Origin: an uncultured Coriobacteriaceae bacterium
Lineage (GTDB): Bacteria; Actinomycetota; Coriobacteriia; Coriobacteriales; Eggerthellaceae
Direction of reading: 5' to 3'
NCBI GenBank assembly: GCA_900550385.1
Contig: URRZ01000010.1
Location: forward strand, 1 to 37,521
Length of the DNA: 37,521 bases
In this document: positions 23,109 through 31,867 of the stretch, piece by piece
Layout: each line of letters opens with the position of its first letter
Position numbering within the stretch: position 1 is the stretch's first letter
Translations under genes and position numbers: made by a program
The notes under the pieces: generated by a model
Seen by the model: the letters and a program-made list of their open reading frames with translations, nothing else
What the model was told of the DNA's origin: nothing
Databases searched by the model: none

Positions 23109-25859
23109 CTATTCGGTACGCTCGACCTCTTTGACCCTGAAGCCTTCGATGGTGTCGCCGATCTTGATGTCCTGGAACTTCTCGACGCCGATGCCGCACT
23201 CGTAGCCCTGCTTCACGGACTTCACGTCGTCCTTGAAGCGGCGCAGCGACGCCAGGTTGCCCTCGAAGATGACGGTGCCGTCGCGGACGATGCGCACCTT
23301 GTCGTCGCGGTTGAGCTCGCCCTCCACGATGTAGCAGCCGGCCACCGTGCCGACCTTGGGCACCTTGAAGGTCTCGCGGACTTCGGCGATGCCGGTGTCC
23401 TCCTCGACGATATCGGGCGACAGCAAGCCGACGCGCGCGGCGTTGATGTCCTCGATGGCCTGGTAGATGACCCTGTACAGGCGGATGTCCACCTTCTCCT
23501 TCTCGGCCAGCTGGCGCGACTTGCCGGTCGGGCGCACGTTGAAGCCGATGATGATGGCGTCGGAGGCGGTGGCCAAGGTGACGTCGGTCTCGGTGATGCC
23601 GCCCACGGCGGAGTGGACGATGTTGATCTTGACCTCGGACTGGTCCATCTTGTTGAACGCGTCGCGCAGGGCCTCGATGGAGCCCTGGACGTCCGCCTTG
23701 ACGATGAGGTTGAGATCGGTCTGCTTGCCCTCCTCGATGCGGCTGAACAGGTCGTCCAAGCTCATGTGGCTCTTGGATTCCTGCTCGGCGAGGCGGGCGC
23801 GCAGAGCGCGCTCCTCGGCCAGCTTGCGGGCGTCGCGCTCGTCCTCGAACACGCGGAACTCGTCGCCGGCGGTCGGGACGCTGGACAGGCCCAGGATCTC
23901 GACGGGGTCGGACGGGAACGCCGCATCGACGTGCTTGCCCTTCGGGTCGACCAGCGCGCGGACGCGGCCGTGCGAAGTGCCCGCGACCACGGCGTCGCCC
24001 GGATGCAGCGTGCCGCGCTGCACCAGCACCGTGGCGACCGGGCCGCGGCCCTTGTCCAGGTTCGCCTCGATGACGAAGCCGGACGCCAGCGCATCGGGGT
24101 TGGCCTTCAGCTCCAGCACGTCGGCCTGCAGCAGGATGGTCTCGAGCAGGTCGTCGATGTGCAGCTTCTTCTTCGCAGAGACGTTGACGAACATGTTCTG
24201 TCCGCCCCACTCCTCGGGGATGACGCCGTACTCGACGAGCTCCTGGCGCACGCGGTCGGGGTTGGCGCCGGGCTTGTCGATCTTGTTGACGGCCACCACG
24301 ATCGGCACGTTTGCGGCCTTCGCATGGTTGATGGCCTCGATGGTCTGCGGCATGACGCCGTCGTCGGAGGCGACGACCAAGACGATGACGTCGGTCACCT
24401 GGGCACCGCGGGCGCGCATGGCCGTGAAGGCCTCGTGACCGGGCGTGTCGATGAAGGTGATCTGGCGATCGCCGATGCGCACGACCGAGGCGCCGATGTG
24501 CTGCGTGATGCCGCCGGCCTCGCCCTCGGCGACGCCGGTGTGGCGGATGGCGTCGAGCAGCGACGTCTTACCGTGGTCGACGTGACCCATGACGGTGACG
24601 ACGGGCGGACGCGGCTTGAGGTCCTCGTCGCTATCGTGGTAGACGATGGCGAACTCCTCTTCGGGGGACACGACGCGAACCTTGCGGCCCATGTCGTCGG
24701 CGATGAGCTCGATGAGCTCGTCGCTCATGGACTGGGTGAGCGTGAGCACCTGGCCCAGCATGAACAGGCGCTTGATGACGTCGTTGGGCTGCACGCCCAG
24801 AAGCTCGGCGAACTTGGCGACGGAAGCGCCCTGCGGGATCTCCACGACGGAGTCGTCGAGCACGAGCGTGGGGTCGAGGCCCTTCTCGATGGCCTCCAGC
24901 TCCGCGCGCTCGCGGGCCTCGGCCTCGCGCTTCTGCTTGCGCTTCTTGCGGCGGCCCTCGCCCTCATGCGAGGTGGCGGCGGCCACCGCCGCGCGCGCCT
25001 CGGCCAGCACCTTGTCGCGCTGGAGCTTCTCGGCCTGAACGGCCATCTGCGCGTAGCGGTCCTCCGGCTCGGCCATCTGCGCCTCGAGCTCGGGGACGAT
25101 CTGCTCGAAATGCACGCCCTTCTTGCCGTGCCCCTTCTTGCCCGCCTTGCGGCCGGCGGGGGTGGGGGAAGCGGCCTTCTGCTTCTTCTGCTCCTCGATG
25201 CGCTTGGCCTCCGACTCGATTTGCGAGAGCAGCGAGTCGAAGCCCCCGCTTTTGCGGGCTGCGGGCGCGGGAGCGGGCTTGGGATGCTCGGCCTGCTGGG
25301 ACTTGGCGGGCTTGCGGTGCTGGCGCTGGCGCAGCGCCTCTTCGACCGCCTGCTTCTTCGCCACCTCGCGGGCCGCGGCGGCGGCGCGGGCGCGCGCCTT
25401 CGCTTCGGCTGCCTCGCGGGCGACGCGCTCCTTCTCGCTCTCGATCTGGCTCTCGAGCTTCTCGAAGGGGGAATGGGTCTCGGGGACGCGCGGCTTGGCC
25501 GCCTTGGCCTCGGGCTCGCCTGCCGCCTGGCGCTTGCCGGCGTTCGCGCGGCGGGCGCGCTCGGCCTCGCGGCTGGCGCGCTCGTGCTCCACCGCCTCGC
25601 GGCGCGCGCGCTCCTCCTCGGCCTTCTTCTCCTCTGCCTCCTTCTTGCTCAAAGCGGCCTCGGAGGTCTCCGAGGGCTCGCCGGACTCGGTGGTCCCCAG
25701 CTCGGCGGCCAGCTTCTTGCGGATCTTGGCCACGTAGGCGTCGGCGAGCATGCTCGCGTGGCTTTTCGCGGGAATCTTCATCTCGTGGAGCTTGTCGAGC
25801 ATCTCCTTGCTGGAAAGATTGAATTCTTTCGCCAGCTCATGTACGCGCATGCTGGGCAT
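23109..25859 (-). CDS. infB: translation initiation factor IF-2
   Basis: GTPase that places fMet-tRNA on the 30S subunit and promotes subunit joining; 916 aa, a long-form IF-2. The N-terminal IF2_N helix bundle reads MRVHELAKEFNLSSKEML. A long low-complexity Ala/Glu/Lys/Arg-rich linker follows up to about residue 340, then a second IF2_N-like module. The G domain (about residue 415 on) has GHVDHGKTSLL (G1), DTPGHEAF (G3) and NKID (G4). Domains II-IV follow, with GYECGIGVEKFQDIK near the end. Start ATG at 25859, AGGAG 9 nt upstream; MRV three codons later is possible. Preceded by ylxR with a 6-nt gap. Confidence 0.97.
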   Translation of the reverse strand: MPSMRVHELAKEFNLSSKEMLDKLHEMKIPAKSHASMLADAYVAKIRKKLAAELGTTESGEPSETSEAALSKKEAEEKKAEEERARREAVEHERASREAERARRANAGKRQAAGEPEAKAAKPRVPETHSPFEKLESQIESEKERVAREAAEAKARARAAAAAREVAKKQAVEEALRQRQHRKPAKSQQAEHPKPAPAPAARKSGGFDSLLSQIESEAKRIEEQKKQKAASPTPAGRKAGKKGHGKKGVHFEQIVPELEAQMAEPEDRYAQMAVQAEKLQRDKVLAEARAAVAAATSHEGEGRRKKRKQKREAEARERAELEAIEKGLDPTLVLDDSVVEIPQGASVAKFAELLGVQPNDVIKRLFMLGQVLTLTQSMSDELIELIADDMGRKVRVVSPEEEFAIVYHDSDEDLKPRPPVVTVMGHVDHGKTSLLDAIRHTGVAEGEAGGITQHIGASVVRIGDRQITFIDTPGHEAFTAMRARGAQVTDVIVLVVASDDGVMPQTIEAINHAKAANVPIVVAVNKIDKPGANPDRVRQELVEYGVIPEEWGGQNMFVNVSAKKKLHIDDLLETILLQADVLELKANPDALASGFVIEANLDKGRGPVATVLVQRGTLHPGDAVVAGTSHGRVRALVDPKGKHVDAAFPSDPVEILGLSSVPTAGDEFRVFEDERDARKLAEERALRARLAEQESKSHMSLDDLFSRIEEGKQTDLNLIVKADVQGSIEALRDAFNKMDQSEVKINIVHSAVGGITETDVTLATASDAIIIGFNVRPTGKSRQLAEKEKVDIRLYRVIYQAIEDINAARVGLLSPDIVEEDTGIAEVRETFKVPKVGTVAGCYIVEGELNRDDKVRIVRDGTVIFEGNLASLRRFKDDVKSVKQGYECGIGVEKFQDIKIGDTIEGFRVKEVERTE

Positions 25860-25865
25860 ATACCA

Positions 25866-26171
25866 CTACTCCTCTTCTATCCCCTGCGCCTGGCGCAGCA
25901 CCGAAGCCGAATCGGCTTCAATTCGTCCGTACTCCTGTTGGTCGAGCTTGGTCTTGAGCGCTCGCTCGAGGCGCCCCTTCCGCAAGGCGGAAAGGCATTC
26001 GGCGGAGCACACATAGGCGCCCCTGCCCGGCGCGCGCCCCTTCGCGTCGATGCGCACCTGCCCGTCCGGCGTGCGCACGATGCGCAGGAGCTGCGATTTG
26101 GGGGCCGACTTGCCGCACGCCATGCAGGTGCGGCTGCCCTTCCCCTTCGTCGCCTTCGCGCCTTCCGTCAT
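25866..26171 (-). CDS. ylxR: YlxR family RNA-binding protein (DUF448)
   Basis: Small basic protein of 101 aa with the YlxR signature RTCMACGK, LLRIVRTPDGQV and the GRGAYVCSAECLSALRKGRLERALK block. YlxR proteins are nucleoid- or RNase P-associated regulators encoded between nusA and infB. The C-terminus is acidic (GIEEE). I chose the ATG at 26171, after GGGGAG, rather than an upstream in-frame ATG (26237) that would overlap nusA. Tightly packed between nusA (10 nt) and infB (6 nt). Confidence 0.92.
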   Translation of the reverse strand: MTEGAKATKGKGSRTCMACGKSAPKSQLLRIVRTPDGQVRIDAKGRAPGRGAYVCSAECLSALRKGRLERALKTKLDQQEYGRIEADSASVLRQAQGIEEE

Positions 26172-26181
26172 CGCGGCTCCC

Positions 26182-27396
26182 CTACTCTCCATCCATGAAC
26201 GCGTGGACGCCGCAGTAGCGGCTGTCGGGGCGCGCATGGTTGCGGCAGCGGGCGCCGTCCTCGCTCACGTAGGCGCACAGCTCCTCTTCGGCCAGCTCCT
26301 CTTCCTCGTCGATCAGCATGTTCTCGTCCTTTTCCAAGGGTTCTCCGGAGAACGAGGCGCTCTTGATGTCGATGTGCCAGCCGGTCAGGCGCGCGGCGAG
26401 GCGGGCGTTCTGGCCCTCCTTGCCGATCGCCAGGGAAAGCTGGTCGTCGGGCACGATGACCGTCGCGAAATGGTTCTCCTCGTCGGCGATCACGCGCGTG
26501 ACCTTGGCGGGCGACAGCGCGTTGGCGACGTAGACGGCGGGATCCTCGTTCCACTGGATGACGTCGACGCGCTCGTTGTGCAGCTCCTCGACGACCATGC
26601 GCACGCGGCTGCCCTTGGGGCCGACGCACGCGCCCACCGGATCGAGGTTCGCCTCGCGGGAAGCCACCGCGACCTTGCTGCGGGCGCCGGGCTCGCGGGC
26701 GATGGACTTGATCTCCACCATGCCGTCGTAGATCTCGGGGACCTCGATCTCGAACAGGCGGCGGATGAGGCCCGGATGGGTGCGCGACACCACGATGGAG
26801 GGGCGGGCCTGGTCGCCGCGCATGCGCGGGGGCTCGTTGGCGGGGTCGCGGACGTCGATGATCAGCACCTTCAGGCGCTGGTTGTGACGGTAGCGCTCGC
26901 CGGCGGGGCGCTCGTTGAGCTCGCCGGGGTTGCGCTTCAGGTCGTAGTGCGGAAGCTCGGCTTCCACGCCGTCGCGGATCTTGATGATGGTGAAGTCGGG
27001 CGTGCCCTGCAGCACCGTGCCGGTGACCAGATCGCCCACGCGGCCCGAGAACTCCTCGTAGATGGACTGGCGGCCGGCCTCGCGCACGATGGAGCTGATG
27101 ACGCTCTTGGCGTTCTGCGCGGCGATGCGGCTCACGTCGTCGGGGGTGACGTCGCGCTCCTCGAACTCGGCGTACTCGCCGGTCTCGGGGTCGGGCTCGC
27201 CCTTCGGCACGAGCTCGTACACGTAGATCTTGCCCGTCTGGCGATCGATGGTCACACGGGCGTCCCACTCGAGGTCGAGGATGTGCTGGTAGCTTTTCGC
27301 CAGCGACGCCTCGAGGCGGTCGATCAGGTACAGCTCGTCGATTTTGCGCTCGTGCGCCAGCGCCTGCAGCGCCTCGATCAGTTCGGAAGTTGCCAC
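26182..27396 (-). CDS. nusA: transcription termination/antitermination factor NusA
   Basis: RNA polymerase-associated factor controlling pausing and termination; 404 aa from the GTG at 27396 (AAAGGA 8 nt upstream). The N-terminal RNAP-binding domain (TSELIEALQALAHERKID) is followed by an S1 domain (about 130-200) and two KH domains, with VGACVGPKGSRV and LAIGKEGQNARLAARL. The protein then departs from the norm. After an acidic linker (DEEEELAEEEL) it ends in CAYVSEDGARC...HARPDSRYCGVH, a Cys/His arrangement resembling a small treble-clef zinc site. Second gene of the rimP operon. Confidence 0.96.
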   Translation of the reverse strand: MATSELIEALQALAHERKIDELYLIDRLEASLAKSYQHILDLEWDARVTIDRQTGKIYVYELVPKGEPDPETGEYAEFEERDVTPDDVSRIAAQNAKSVISSIVREAGRQSIYEEFSGRVGDLVTGTVLQGTPDFTIIKIRDGVEAELPHYDLKRNPGELNERPAGERYRHNQRLKVLIIDVRDPANEPPRMRGDQARPSIVVSRTHPGLIRRLFEIEVPEIYDGMVEIKSIAREPGARSKVAVASREANLDPVGACVGPKGSRVRMVVEELHNERVDVIQWNEDPAVYVANALSPAKVTRVIADEENHFATVIVPDDQLSLAIGKEGQNARLAARLTGWHIDIKSASFSGEPLEKDENMLIDEEEELAEEELCAYVSEDGARCRNHARPDSRYCGVHAFMDGE

Positions 27397-27426
27397 GTCT
27401 GCGTTCCTTTCCCTCATTCCGCCCGG

Positions 27427-27897
27427 TTAGGAGCCGAATTCCACAGTGCCCTTGAGATGGGCACGCTTGATGACGTCCATGGGCACGCTGATCTGCGCGC
27501 CGTCCACATCCAGCACGACCGCCCCTTCGTCGGCGGACACGATCGTCCCCGTGAAGGAGCTGCGGCCCTCCAACGGGCCGTTCGTCTTCACCTGGGCCGT
27601 CTGCCCCGCGAAGCGCGCGAAGTGCTCGGGGGTGCGCAGCGGCCGGTCGATGCCCGGCGAGGAGACCTCCAGCATGTAGGCGCCGGGGAACGGATCGATC
27701 TCGTCCATGATGTCGTTGATCCATGCCTGGGCGGCCGACAGCTCGTCGAAGCTCACGCCGTGGTCGGTGTCGATGTACACGCGGATGGTGGGCGATTTCC
27801 TGGATCCGACGACCTCGATCGTCACGATCTCGACGCCCTCCTGGGCGGCTCGGGGCGAAAGCGCATCGAGCAGCTGTTTCTCCTTGTTGCTGAGCAC
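27427..27897 (-). CDS. rimP: ribosome maturation factor RimP
   Basis: 30S maturation factor, 156 aa. The N-terminal domain has EIVTIEVVGSRKSPTIRVYIDTDHGVSFDEL and DPFPGAYMLEVSSPGIDRPLRTPEHFARFAG, the hallmark RimP block. A C-terminal SH3-like domain follows. I chose the GTG at 27897, with GGGGAGG 6-7 nt upstream, rather than a further upstream ATG in the leader. First gene of the rimP-nusA-ylxR-infB-rbfA-nrnA-truB-ribF operon; 30 nt separate it from nusA. Confidence 0.95.
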   Translation of the reverse strand: MLSNKEKQLLDALSPRAAQEGVEIVTIEVVGSRKSPTIRVYIDTDHGVSFDELSAAQAWINDIMDEIDPFPGAYMLEVSSPGIDRPLRTPEHFARFAGQTAQVKTNGPLEGRSSFTGTIVSADEGAVVLDVDGAQISVPMDVIKRAHLKGTVEFGS

Positions 27898-27997
27898 GCC
27901 TTGCCTCCCCTTCCTATCCGCGGCATCGCCGCCGGTCAAGCCATATGCGCGTGCGCTTGCGGCCATCGCGTGCACCGGAAACGGCCCTTACAACAAA

Positions 27998-28020
27998 GAA
28001 AGCGGGACAAGCCCACTTTC
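27998..28020 (-). promoter_or_regulatory. rimP leader hairpin
   Basis: On the minus strand GAAAGTGGG and CCCGCTTTC form a 9-position stem with one mismatch and a short loop, followed by TTTGTTG. It lies about 50 nt into the roughly 175-nt rimP leader. It resembles an attenuator-type terminator with a weak T-tract; regulation of the translation operon here is an inference. Confidence 0.55.
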
Positions 28021-28078
28021 CAACAAGACCGAAAGTATGGTGCGCACGAACCCAAACGCCCTCGCGCATGCTTTGTGC

Positions 28079-28108
28079 ACTATAGCATATTCCCAGAAAA
28101 CCTGCCAA
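28079..28108 (-). promoter_or_regulatory. promoter of the rimP operon
   Basis: Minus strand TTGGCA (28103-28108) and TATAGT (28079-28084) with an 18-nt spacer and a TG one base before the -10. Predicted start near 28072, giving a leader of about 175 nt before the rimP GTG. Confidence 0.72.
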
Positions 28109-28207
28109 CCACGCCCCCGGGCATATCGCAAGTTCTGCACATGAGCGTCCGCTTGCCGCAATTATGTCGGAATCTCGTCATCGACATCGGATTGAAACGT
28201 ATTTGTA

Positions 28208-28216
28208 TGATATAGT
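28208..28216 (+). promoter_or_regulatory. putative extended -10 promoter of the DUF454 gene
   Basis: TGATATAGT (28208-28216) about 37 nt before the TTG at 28254. No good -35 at standard spacing. Confidence 0.4.
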
Positions 28217-28253
28217 TAACTCGTACTGAAGCACCGGATTGATAGGCACGGAT

Positions 28254-28667
28254 TTGAAACGCTATCTGCTGCTCTGCGTCGCTTGGATCTGCCTGGGGTT
28301 CGGCGCGATCGGGGTCGTGATCCCCGTCATGCCTACTACCCCGTTTCTCCTTCTTGCCGCTTTCCTTTTTGCGCGCAGCTCGCCTCGCATTCATCAATGG
28401 ATGCTCTCGACGCGCCTGCACCAAAGCTACGTCGTCCCCTTCAAGGAGTCCGGAGGCATCACCGCCGGCAAGAAAGCGCGCATCCTCGCAATCTCACTGT
28501 CGGCGCTGGCGATCTCCGCAGCGCTCGTCCAAAAACCACTTGTATGGGCGATCCTTTCGTGCTGCGCGGCCTTCCTGCTCTACCTCGTCCTCATCCGCAT
28601 CCCGACGATCCCCGCACGCCCCGAACCCGTCACCTCCTGCGAGCCAGGCGCGAGTATCGAGGGCTAG
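28254..28667 (+). CDS. DUF454 (YbaN-like) small membrane protein
   Basis: 137-aa protein of the YbaN/DUF454 family, function unknown. The signature LCVAWICLGFGAIGVVIPVMPTTPFLLLAAFLFARSSPR spans the first membrane hairpin, and two more hydrophobic segments lie at about residues 80-118. The start is taken at the TTG at 28254 (AGG 7 nt upstream, reading LKRYLLLC), with TTG 28239 as the alternative. The hydrophilic tail IPTIPARPEPVTSCEPGASIEG lies in the first copy of a 123-bp tandem duplication; a second copy follows the stop. Confidence 0.87.
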   Translation: MKRYLLLCVAWICLGFGAIGVVIPVMPTTPFLLLAAFLFARSSPRIHQWMLSTRLHQSYVVPFKESGGITAGKKARILAISLSALAISAALVQKPLVWAILSCCAAFLLYLVLIRIPTIPARPEPVTSCEPGASIEG

Positions 28668-28847
28668 CGGCAACGAGGATCCGCTGCTTGAGAAATCGCG
28701 AACGCAGCCGCTTTCCACTTCATTCCGACGATCCCCGCACGCCCCGAACCCGTCACCTCCCGCGAGCCGGGCGCGAGTATCGAGGGCTAGCCGCAACGAG
28801 GATCCGCTATCCGGGAAATCATGGTCACAGCCGTTTTCCGCATTCTG
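28602..28847. repeat. 123-bp tandem duplication over the DUF454 3' end
   Basis: Unit 1 (28602-28724) and unit 2 (28725-28847) are directly adjacent. The first 82 nt differ at only 3 positions; the remaining 41 nt have diverged substantially. Unit 1 includes the last codons and stop of the DUF454 gene, and unit 2 repeats that tail and stop in non-coding DNA. AATCGCGAACGC from unit 1 (28694-28705) recurs at 28912-28923. Confidence 0.9.
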
Positions 28848-28961
28848 TATCACGGTTGATAATTCGAAAGTTTGCATTACGCATCGTAGCTGCAGACGTA
28901 CGCCTTTGTGGAATCGCGAACGCGGACACCCAGAGCCGGCATCGTCCGGAAAACCGTGGCG

Positions 28962-29031
28962 AAAAGTCGCAACCGCCCCGTTTCATCCAACTTTCGAAGA
29001 TCTTGGATAGAATGGGGCGGTTGCGACTTTT
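28962..29031. repeat. two-tier hairpin H1
   Basis: A perfect 18-bp outer stem: AAAAGTCGCAACCGCCCC and its complement at 29014-29031. The inner stem is TTTCATCCAA/TTGGATAGAA with one A-C mismatch and one wobble. Exactly 16 nt lie between ATCC and GGAT. T- or A-tracts flank both ends, so it could end transcription on either strand. Confidence 0.85.
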
Positions 29032-29087
29032 TAGCGAGCTCATTTCATCGCATTCGCGGAATTTCATCCATTTTCAGTGACACGGAA

Positions 29088-29149
29088 GTCGCATTCGCTT
29101 CTTTTTATCCGGCTTTCGCTGATTCTGGATGAAATAACGCGAATGCGAC
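29088..29149. repeat. two-tier hairpin H2
   Basis: A perfect 11-bp outer stem: GTCGCATTCGC (29088-29098) and its complement (29139-29149). The inner stem is TTTTATCC/GGATGAAA, again with 16 nt between ATCC and GGAT. The outer stem sequence is unrelated to that of H1. Confidence 0.82.
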
Positions 29150-29226
29150 ATCGCATGCACCGACGATGCGGCTTCCAGCGTCGGCGCGACCCCGCCCCAA
29201 TCGCCAGCAACCGTGCCCAAAAGACA

Positions 29227-29306
29227 AAACGGCCGCCGCATCCTCCCCTCTCTATCCAGCTCCGAAACGAGTCGGATGATCAGAGCAGACGCGGCGGCCG
29301 CCGTTT
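29227..29306. repeat. two-tier hairpin H3, downstream of the AMP-ligase gene
   Basis: The outer arms are AAACGGCCGCCGC (29227-29239) and GCGGCGGCCGCCGTTT (29291-29306), imperfect by one GGC. The inner stem is TATCC/GGATG, again with 16 nt between ATCC and GGAT. It lies 17 nt after the stop of the ligase gene and ends, on the minus strand, in TTTTG, so it probably acts as that gene's terminator. Confidence 0.75.
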
Positions 29307-29323
29307 CTCGTCGTTGAAGAGGC

Positions 29324-31093
29324 CTACTTCCCCGTCGCAGGTCCCGGAGCGGGGGCGCTGGCGCCGACGAGCTCGGCTGCCATTTCGCGCAGCTTGAACT
29401 TCTGCACCTTCATCGAAGGCGTCATCGGGAAGTCATCCACGAAGAAGACGCGCTTGGGCACCTTGTAGCGTGCGATACGCGGGATCGCCCATTCGCGCAC
29501 GCTTTCCTCCGTCATATCCTCGAAACCGGGGCGCGTGCGGATGAACGCGACGACGATCTCGCCGAGGCGCGCGTCGGGGGCGCCCACCACCTGCGCGTCC
29601 AGCACGCCGGGGTTGGTCAGCAGGAAGTTCTCGATCTCGAGCGGGTAGATGTTCTCGCCGCCGCGGATGATCATGTCCTTGACGCGGCCGGTGACGCGGT
29701 AGTAGCCCTCCTCGTCCACCGTGCCGAGATCGCCCGAGTGCAGGTAGCCCTCCTCGTCGATGACCTTGGCGGTCTCCTCGGGCATCTTGTAGTAGCCCTT
29801 CATGACGTTGTAGCCCTTGCAGCACAGCTCGCCCGGCTCGTTGAAGCCGCAGCGCTCGCCCGTCTCGGGGTCCACGATCTTCACGAGCACCGGAGGATGG
29901 CGCTTGCCGACCGTCTCGCACTTGTGCTCGAGGTCGTCATCGGCGCTCGTCTGGGTGAACACGGGGCTCGTCTCGGTGAGGCCGTAGCAGATCGTGAGCT
30001 CGCGCAGGTTCATGCGGTCGATCGCCTCGCGCATGGTCTCGGGCGGGCACGAGCTTCCCGCCATGATGCCCGTGCGCAGGCTCGACAGGTCAAACGTGTC
30101 GAAATCGGGATGGTTGAGCTCGGCGATGAACATCGTCGGAACGCCGTAGACCGCCGTGGCGCGCTCCTTGTGGATCGCCTGAAGGACCAGGCTGGCGTCG
30201 AACTCCTCCACGATGATCATCGTGGAGCGATGCGTCAAGCACGCCATCACGCCCAGCACGCAGCCGAAGCAGTGGAAAAACGGCACCGGCAGCGTGACGC
30301 GGTCGAGAGGCGTGAGCTTCTGGCCCTCGCCGATGTAGAAACCATCGTTGAGGATGTTGCGATGCGTGAGCATGACGCCCTTGGGGAATCCGGTGGTGCC
30401 CGAGGTGTACTGCATCATCACGACGTCGTTGTTGTCGAACTTCTCCTCGGCTCTGGAGATCGCATCCTCGTCCACATAGCGGCCAAGCAGGATGAGCTCG
30501 GGCACGCTGTAGAAGCCGCGATGCTTCTCGGGACCCATGTAGATGAGATTTTTGAGGCAGGGGTAGTTCTTGGAGTCCAGATGTCCGCGCTCCTGGGTGA
30601 GCGACTCGGGCACGAGGTCGCGGATGATCTGCAGGTAGTCGACGTCGCGGTAGGCGTCGATGACGCACAGCGCCTTCATGTCGGACTGCTTGAGCACGTA
30701 GTCGAGCTCGTGGCTCTTGTACACGGGGTTGACGGTGACCATCACCACGCCGATCTTGGCGCAGGCGTACATGAACGTGAGCCAGTCGGGGATGTTGCGC
30801 GCCCACACGCCCAAGTGGTCGCCCGGCTCCATGCCGATGGCGAGCAGGCCTCGCGCGAGGTTGTCGGTGCGGTCGTCGAAATCCTGGTAGGACCAGCGCA
30901 GCATGCGGTCGGGATACACCACGAACTCATGGGCGGGATCGACGGCCACCTGGTCGCGAAAATACTGCCCGATGGTCTTCTCGGAATGGAGCGGGTAGTC
31001 CTGGGATCCCGGGATGGGTTCCCCCGCCGCCTTCGCGGCCGCAACCACGTCCTCCGGCATCACCGGGATGCGCTTGTTTTCGGTTTCAGCCAT
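29324..31093 (-). CDS. AMP-forming acyl-CoA synthetase (fatty-acid-CoA ligase type)
   Basis: 589-aa adenylate-forming enzyme that activates a carboxylic acid, probably a fatty or aromatic acid, to its CoA thioester. The P-loop-like motif A3 YTSGTTGFPKGVMLTH is near residue 230, A5 is YGLTETSPV, and A7 is YLHSGDLG. The hinge A8 reads YYRVTGRVKDMIIRGGENIYPLEIE, and A10, PMTPSMKVQKFKLRE, has the catalytic Lys. The start ATG at 31093 lies 15 nt after the XRE-cupin gene, so the two form an operon. The substrate is not predictable from sequence. Confidence 0.9.
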   Translation of the reverse strand: MAETENKRIPVMPEDVVAAAKAAGEPIPGSQDYPLHSEKTIGQYFRDQVAVDPAHEFVVYPDRMLRWSYQDFDDRTDNLARGLLAIGMEPGDHLGVWARNIPDWLTFMYACAKIGVVMVTVNPVYKSHELDYVLKQSDMKALCVIDAYRDVDYLQIIRDLVPESLTQERGHLDSKNYPCLKNLIYMGPEKHRGFYSVPELILLGRYVDEDAISRAEEKFDNNDVVMMQYTSGTTGFPKGVMLTHRNILNDGFYIGEGQKLTPLDRVTLPVPFFHCFGCVLGVMACLTHRSTMIIVEEFDASLVLQAIHKERATAVYGVPTMFIAELNHPDFDTFDLSSLRTGIMAGSSCPPETMREAIDRMNLRELTICYGLTETSPVFTQTSADDDLEHKCETVGKRHPPVLVKIVDPETGERCGFNEPGELCCKGYNVMKGYYKMPEETAKVIDEEGYLHSGDLGTVDEEGYYRVTGRVKDMIIRGGENIYPLEIENFLLTNPGVLDAQVVGAPDARLGEIVVAFIRTRPGFEDMTEESVREWAIPRIARYKVPKRVFFVDDFPMTPSMKVQKFKLREMAAELVGASAPAPGPATGK

Positions 31094-31108
31094 ATGCCTG
31101 CCTCCGGC

Positions 31109-31690
31109 CTACATGGGTTCGTAAACCACGGCGAGGAACTTCGCCTTCTGGCCGTCGTGGGCGCGCACCTGGTGCGGGACGATGGAGTCGTAGTAGATGC
31201 TCTCGCCGGGGCCGAGCACGTAGACGTTGCCCTTGCCGTACTCGATCTCGATCTGACCCTCGACGCCGAACAGCCACTCCTCGCCCTCATGGCCGACCAA
31301 GTGGTGCTCGGTCTCGTCGGAGGGGTCGACGGTGATGACGAACGGGTTCATGTGGCGCGACGGACGGCCGGCGGCGAGGCTGAAGTAGCTCAGGTCGCCC
31401 GCGTCGCTGGCGGTCTGGAGGCTCTTGAGGCGCTGGACCTCCTCCATCTGGTCCGCGTCGATGTAGACGGGGCCGATCTCCTCGTCGTCGTCCATGAGCG
31501 TGCCCAGGCGGACGCCCAGCGCACGGGTTATCTTGATCAGGGGCGCAAGCGAAGGGGGCAGCTGGCCGCCCTCGAGGCCTTCGATGACGGAAACGTCGCA
31601 GCTGCAGCGATCGGCGAGATCCTGCGCGCTGAGGTGGTGCGCCTCTCGCAGCGTGGTGATCTTCCTGCCGAGCTTGTTCGCTTCTTCCAT
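31109..31690 (-). CDS. XRE-family regulator with C-terminal cupin
   Basis: 193 aa. An N-terminal lambda-repressor-like HTH (residues about 8-62; LAHHLSAQDLAD-like helix pair, then VSVIEGLEGG) is followed by a cupin_2 barrel (about 110-190) with EEWLFGVEGQIEIEYG, VLGPGESIYYDS and PHQVRAH. HTH-cupin proteins are typically small-molecule-responsive regulators of the gene beside them, here the acyl-CoA ligase. Start ATG at 31690 with AAGGAG 8 nt upstream. First gene of the two-gene operon; likely autoregulated, though no operator is obvious. Confidence 0.9.
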   Translation of the reverse strand: MEEANKLGRKITTLREAHHLSAQDLADRCSCDVSVIEGLEGGQLPPSLAPLIKITRALGVRLGTLMDDDEEIGPVYIDADQMEEVQRLKSLQTASDAGDLSYFSLAAGRPSRHMNPFVITVDPSDETEHHLVGHEGEEWLFGVEGQIEIEYGKGNVYVLGPGESIYYDSIVPHQVRAHDGQKAKFLAVVYEPM

Positions 31691-31867
31691 TACTCACGCT
31701 CCTTAGATTCTCAGGGAAACGACAGGGCCAACCATGCCCGTCGGGCAGGATGACCCCGTCGCTTCATCTTGCAATTCAGTTTGCCCATTATCGCGCAACA
31801 TGCGGAAAAGCCCGCAGGCATTAACATGCTCGTAATCATTTCACGCGCCGGCTCGCGCGGGCATGGA

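Larger units (their letters stand above)
28668..29323. other. 656-bp intergenic region with repeats
   Basis: No credible gene. It holds the second unit of the tandem duplication and three two-tier hairpins (28962-29031, 29088-29149, 29227-29306). A left half-arm TCGCATTCGC near 29048 is repeated at the second hairpin. The region lies between the DUF454 gene and the convergent AMP-ligase gene. Confidence 0.7.

Noticed and set aside
22995..26198. 1067-aa open frame antisense to infB
   Set aside because: High GC keeps the antisense frame open; composition is Leu/Ala/Gly/Asp-rich shadow sequence with no domain, and infB on the other strand is unmistakable.
28962..29306. CRISPR array or retron msr/msd
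   Set aside because: The hairpins are not evenly spaced direct repeats with spacers, and there is no cas gene or reverse transcriptase in the window.
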